Of a stretch of DNA of 6,348 nucleotides, positions 3,173 through 6,348 are shown in pieces (the stretch's first letter is position 1; each line of letters begins with the position of its first letter). The notes under the pieces were generated by a model. That model ran no database searches. It had not been told where the DNA came from and was given only the letters and a program-made list of their open reading frames with translations. The stretch covers positions 1 through 6,348 of the forward strand of contig JAEZHQ010000089.1 of assembly GCA_023416455.1 (NCBI GenBank), in the 5' to 3' direction. Source of the DNA: Pseudomonadota bacterium (GTDB taxonomy: Bacteria; Pseudomonadota; Alphaproteobacteria; Azospirillales; Azospirillaceae). The position numbers and the translations under genes are program-made.

Positions 3173-5617
3173 ATGCGCGACAACGGTCCGATCACCAATC
3201 GCGAAATCGAGCTGGCCGATGGCGAGCTGCTTGTTTCGCGCACCGACACCACCGGGCGCATCACCTTCGTCAACAAGGCGTTCGTCGACGTCTGCGGCTA
3301 CTCCGAGGCGGAGCTGGTGGGGGCGCCGCACAATCTGGTGCGCCACCCCCACATGCCCGAGGCGGCCTTCGCCGACCTGTGGGCCACCATCAAGGCCGGC
3401 CGCCCGTGGGAAGGGCTGGTCAAGAACCGCGCCAAGTCCGGCGACTTCTACTGGGTCCGCGCCAACGTCACCCCGGTGGTGGAGGACGGCCGGGTCACCG
3501 GCTACATCTCCATCCGCTCCAAGCCCGCCCGCGACCAGGTCGCCGAGGCCGAGCGCCTCTACGCGCGCATGCGCGAGGGAATGCTCGTCCAAAGCGGCTG
3601 GTCCACGAAGCTGGCCGCCCTGCGCGACAGCGTGAGCGGGCGGCTGGGGGCGGTCTTCGCGCTGCTGTTCCTGATCACCGCGCTGGTCGGCTGGCTCGGC
3701 CTCGACGGCATGGCCGGCTCCAACGCGGCGCTGCGCACGGTCTACGAGAAGCGCACGGTCACCGCCGGGCAACTCGGCGACGTGATCGACCGCATGCACG
3801 ACACCATGCAGCAGCTCACGCTGCTGCTCGTCGATGTGCGCGACGGGACCGGGCGCACCGTCGTCGACGGCCGTGTCCAGCGCATCCAGGGCAACGTCGC
3901 CCGCATCACGGAGGTCCTGGACACCTATCTCGGCAGCGGGCTGGACGCCGAGGAGCAGGCGCTGGCGCGGCGATTCGCCGAGCTGCGCGGCGACTTCGTG
4001 CGGGAGGGGCTGGAGCCCGCCCTGGCCATGGTGGCCAGCGGCGACGCCCTGGCGCTGGAACGCCACCACGGCACCCGGCTGGCGCCGCTGTTCGAGGCGG
4101 CGCACACCGCCAACCGGGCGCTGATGACGCTCCAGGTTCGCGAGGCGAGCGCCGCCTACGCCACGGCCAGGGGGGAATACGACGCCCGCGTCCTCCAGGC
4201 GCTGGCCGCGATGACGGTGGGGGCGGCGGCGGCGGCGCTCCTCGGCATGCTGCTCCTGCGCACGGTGCGCCGCCCGCTGGCGCGTTTCGAGGTGCATTTC
4301 GACGCCATCGCCCGCGGCGACGTCTTCCATGAGATCGAGACCCCGGCGACCGCCGAGTTCCAGAGGGTCAGCGGGCTGCTGCGCGCGCTCAAGGCCAAGG
4401 TGGCCTATGCCGAGCAGGAGCGGGTCGAGCGCGACCGCCATGCCGCCGAGGACCGCCGCACCGCCCTGGAGGGCATGGCCGCCACGGTCGAGCGCGAGGC
4501 CGGCCGGGCGGTGGAGGAGGTGGCGGCGCGCACCGGCGGCATGGCCCGCGACGCCGAGGGCATGTCGGACTCCGCCGAGCGCGTCAGCGTCAACGCCCAG
4601 ACCGTCGCCGCCGCCGCCGACCAGGCGCTGTCCAACGCCCAGACCGTCGCCGCGGCGAGCGAGGAGCTGGCCGCCTCGATCCGCGAGATCTCCTCCCAGG
4701 TCGCCCATTCCAGCGCGGTCACCCGCCGCGCCGTGGAGAGCGGCCAGCACACCCAGCAGACCATCCGCTCGCTGTCCGACGCGGTCGGGCGCATCGGCGA
4801 GGTGGTCAACCTGATCCAGGACGTGGCCGGCCAGACCAACCTGCTGGCGCTCAACGCCACCATCGAGGCGGCGCGCGCCGGCGAGGCCGGCAAGGGCTTC
4901 GCCGTGGTCGCCCAGGAGGTCAAGAACCTTGCCAACCAGACCGCCCGCTCCACCGAGGAGATCACCCGCCAGATCGCCGAGATCCAGGCGGTGACCGGGC
5001 AGGCGGTGTCGGCGGTGGAGGAGATCGGCGCCACCATCGGCGAGATCGACTCGATCGCCGGCTCCATCGCCGCCGCCATGGAGGAGCAGGCGGCGGCCAC
5101 CCAGGAGATCAGCCGCAACGTCATCGAGACCTCGGCCGCCGCCCAGGAGGTGTCGGCCCGCATCGCCACCGTGTCGCAGGACGCCGACCGCACCGGAGAG
5201 CAGGCCGGCCAGGTCCGCATCGGGGCGAGCGAGGTGGCGCGGAGCATCGAGGATCTGCGCCGCGTCCTGGTCCGGGTGGTGCGGACCTCCACCGGCGACG
5301 CCGACCGGCGCCGGCTGCCCCGCTTCCAGGTGGACGAGCCCTGCTCGGTGACGGTGGCTGGGCGGCGGCAGGACGGCCGGGTGACGAACCTGTCGCTGGG
5401 TGGCGCCATGATCACCGGGCTGACCGGCATGGCCGAGGGCACCCGCGGCGCCGCGCGTCTGGACCGCTTCGGGGTGGAGGTTCCCTTCGACGTCCGTTCC
5501 GTCGAGGGGCCGGTGGTCCATGTCCGGTTCATCGAGGGCGACGCCTCCGCGCCGGCCTTCCGCAGCCTGTTCGAACGCCTGACCCAGGGCCTGCGGCCCA
5601 TCGACGCGGCGGCCTGA
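3173..5617 (+). CDS. Chemoreceptor with PAS, periplasmic, HAMP, signalling and PilZ domains
   Basis: An 814-residue methyl-accepting chemotaxis protein of the inner membrane. Residues 8-118 form an Aer-type PAS domain (GYSEAELVGAPHNLVRHPHMP, W79, VKNR, YWVRANVTP). TM1 is about 158-177; a helical periplasmic region runs 178-341; TM2 is 342-363; HAMP is about 364-415. A long coiled coil has the conserved hairpin tip (VAGQTNLLALNATIEAARAGE, 551-571) that contacts CheA/CheW. The C-terminus, about 711-808, is a PilZ domain with both c-di-GMP motifs, R713xxxR717 and N739xSxxG744. By family knowledge the PAS may bind FAD for aerotaxis or energy taxis. Receptors ending in PilZ are known in Azospirillum (Tlp1 and Aer types). 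Unlike E. coli Aer, which has only a membrane anchor, this protein has a full periplasmic domain. Position 60 is His where E. coli Aer has Asp. ATG 3173 has AGGGAG ten bases upstream. No CheR-docking pentapeptide is seen. It is a single-gene unit ended by a hairpin. Confidence 0.93.
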   Translation: MRDNGPITNREIELADGELLVSRTDTTGRITFVNKAFVDVCGYSEAELVGAPHNLVRHPHMPEAAFADLWATIKAGRPWEGLVKNRAKSGDFYWVRANVTPVVEDGRVTGYISIRSKPARDQVAEAERLYARMREGMLVQSGWSTKLAALRDSVSGRLGAVFALLFLITALVGWLGLDGMAGSNAALRTVYEKRTVTAGQLGDVIDRMHDTMQQLTLLLVDVRDGTGRTVVDGRVQRIQGNVARITEVLDTYLGSGLDAEEQALARRFAELRGDFVREGLEPALAMVASGDALALERHHGTRLAPLFEAAHTANRALMTLQVREASAAYATARGEYDARVLQALAAMTVGAAAAALLGMLLLRTVRRPLARFEVHFDAIARGDVFHEIETPATAEFQRVSGLLRALKAKVAYAEQERVERDRHAAEDRRTALEGMAATVEREAGRAVEEVAARTGGMARDAEGMSDSAERVSVNAQTVAAAADQALSNAQTVAAASEELAASIREISSQVAHSSAVTRRAVESGQHTQQTIRSLSDAVGRIGEVVNLIQDVAGQTNLLALNATIEAARAGEAGKGFAVVAQEVKNLANQTARSTEEITRQIAEIQAVTGQAVSAVEEIGATIGEIDSIAGSIAAAMEEQAAATQEISRNVIETSAAAQEVSARIATVSQDADRTGEQAGQVRIGASEVARSIEDLRRVLVRVVRTSTGDADRRRLPRFQVDEPCSVTVAGRRQDGRVTNLSLGGAMITGLTGMAEGTRGAARLDRFGVEVPFDVRSVEGPVVHVRFIEGDASAPAFRSLFERLTQGLRPIDAAA

Positions 5618-5644
5618 CGGGCAACCGTGCCGGCCGCCTTGGGT
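5608..5644 (+). terminator. Nested hairpin overlapping the chemoreceptor stop codon
   Basis: GGCGGCC (5608-5614) pairs with GGCCGCC (5632-5638), and inside it ACGG (5617-5620) pairs with CCGT (5625-5628) around GCAA. It is followed by TTGGGTT, a weak U-tract. The stem overlaps the TGA stop, and the gene beyond runs the other way, so a terminator here is expected. Confidence 0.55.
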
Positions 5645-5672
5645 TCATGCCATGTCCGGATAGGCCCCGGTA

Positions 5673-6348
5673 TCAAACCGCCGCGCCGGTGTTCATGGCA
5701 AGCGGGACCTGGGCGTCCCTTATGGCGCGGGCGGCCGGCCCGCCGGTCAGTTCGGGGGATAGGGCGGCGGCCCGCCGGCAGCCGATCGCCGAGAGCAAGG
5801 CGGCAAGCGGCGCCGCGCCGTCCGCCAGGGTGAAGCGGACGGCCGCCGTCCCGTCGCCGATCAGAATCCGCTCCTCGCCCTCCACGGCGCCGAAGAGTGC
5901 CGCTTCCTCCAGCGGGAGCACGCGGGCGGCCCGCATCGCCTGCTCCAGGGCGGACGGATCCTGTCCGTCGCACAGGATCAGGACCGGCGTGGTGTCGCCG
6001 GAGAACCGCCGGGCGAGCCACAGCGGCCAGAGGTCGGCGTCGGCGGGAGTCCAGTCCAGCGGCCCCTGGCCGCTGCGGTGCGACAGCGCCAGGAGGCGGC
6101 GGATGAGGCCCGTGCGGTCCGCCGGGGAAACGGCAAGCAGCCGGTCCTGCAAGCCGGGTCCGTCGAGCGTCGGGTCGGGAACGGCCCCGGCCGCCAACCC
6201 GGCGGTCAGGAAATGGCGCAGCGCCTCGGCGCTCGGCCGGTCCGCGCCCAGGTAGCGGCGGCTGTACCAGACGATGTCGAAGCCGGGATGGGGCCGGCTG
6301 CCCCGGGCGGCGCCCTCGCGCACGAAATGCTCCAGCGGGCACAGCCCG
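5673..6348 (-). CDS. C-terminal part of a protein with glycosyltransferase-associated HF/WY repeats
   Basis: About 224 residues are visible, and the frame stays open to the window edge, so the true start lies outside. A GTG at 6323 is not a likely start because it cuts through a repeat. Two copies of a motif lie 38 residues apart: LEHFVREGAARGSRPHPGFD and LRHFLTAGLAAGAVPDPTLD, the first followed by IVWYSRRYLG. HFxxxGxxxGxxPxPxFDxxWYxxxY blocks like these are known beside glycosyltransferase domains in surface-polysaccharide proteins. The remaining roughly 160 residues are rich in Ala, Leu and Gly (for example TTPVLILCDGQDPSALEQA). I see no DxD motif and no recognisable GT-A or GT-B signature there. 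It could be the end of a multi-domain glycosyltransferase, a degenerate copy, or a non-catalytic partner. It converges on the chemoreceptor gene with a 55-base gap. Function is uncertain; a role in capsule or exopolysaccharide synthesis is only a suggestion. Confidence 0.7.
   Translation of the reverse strand, partial: GLCPLEHFVREGAARGSRPHPGFDIVWYSRRYLGADRPSAEALRHFLTAGLAAGAVPDPTLDGPGLQDRLLAVSPADRTGLIRRLLALSHRSGQGPLDWTPADADLWPLWLARRFSGDTTPVLILCDGQDPSALEQAMRAARVLPLEEAALFGAVEGEERILIGDGTAAVRFTLADGAAPLAALLSAIGCRRAAALSPELTGGPAARAIRDAQVPLAMNTGAAV

Noticed and set aside
3155..5521. Minus-strand open frame of 788 codons opposite the chemoreceptor
   Set aside because: Composition is dominated by Gly, Asp, His, Arg and Leu with no domain; it is an antisense shadow caused by GC-rich codons of the receptor gene.
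4405..6342. Minus-strand open frame of 645 codons across the receptor and the HF-repeat gene
   Set aside because: It overlaps two genes with clear motifs in other frames and has Arg/Ser/Ala-rich shadow composition.

Overview
The base composition is very GC-rich, the four tRNA genes encode their own CCA ends, and there is a large chemoreceptor with an N-terminal Aer-type PAS and a C-terminal PilZ domain. Together these suggest an alphaproteobacterial chromosome, most likely Rhodospirillales and close to Azospirillum. The genus is an inference from gene style, not from a database match.

Left part (1-2306): the C-terminal tail of an unidentified plus-strand gene ends in a small Glu/Gln/Thr/Gly repeat. 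It converges on a minus-strand metabolic pair: a hydroxypyruvate isomerase family gene (hyi/otnI type) upstream and a classical NAD-type short-chain dehydrogenase downstream. About 460 bp lie between the two. This segment is bounded by imperfect inverted repeats, each next to a TA dinucleotide. It carries its own promoter-like site, a strongly structured leader, a 72-residue protein with a CSCWMCGNPR cysteine cluster, and a terminator-like hairpin. It reads as a small non-autonomous mobile unit with one cargo gene, inserted between two genes that were once adjacent.

Middle (2307-3172): a minus-strand tRNA cluster in the order Leu(CAG), Ala(GGC), Asn(GTT), Asp(GTC). Promoter-like sites and a hairpin made by a 16-bp tandem repeat suggest two transcription units, Leu-Ala and Asn-Asp. 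The leader of hyi has another exact 16-bp tandem duplication and a 20-bp GC palindrome. The gap between the tRNAs and the receptor holds the tRNA-Leu promoter, a hairpin abutting tRNA-Leu, an 18-bp palindrome, a minus-strand terminator-like site, and a plus-strand sequence resembling a sigma-28 promoter.

Right part (3173-6348): an 814-residue methyl-accepting chemotaxis protein with three possible inputs: cytoplasmic Aer-like PAS, a periplasmic helical domain, and PilZ for c-di-GMP. It is followed convergently by the end of a minus-strand gene that runs off the window. That gene carries HF/WY repeats of the kind found in surface-polysaccharide glycosyltransferase proteins, but shows no recognisable catalytic core. 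The most novel candidates are the IR-bounded single-gene element and the receptor's combination of sensors, including an Asp-to-His change in the flavin-site motif of its PAS domain.
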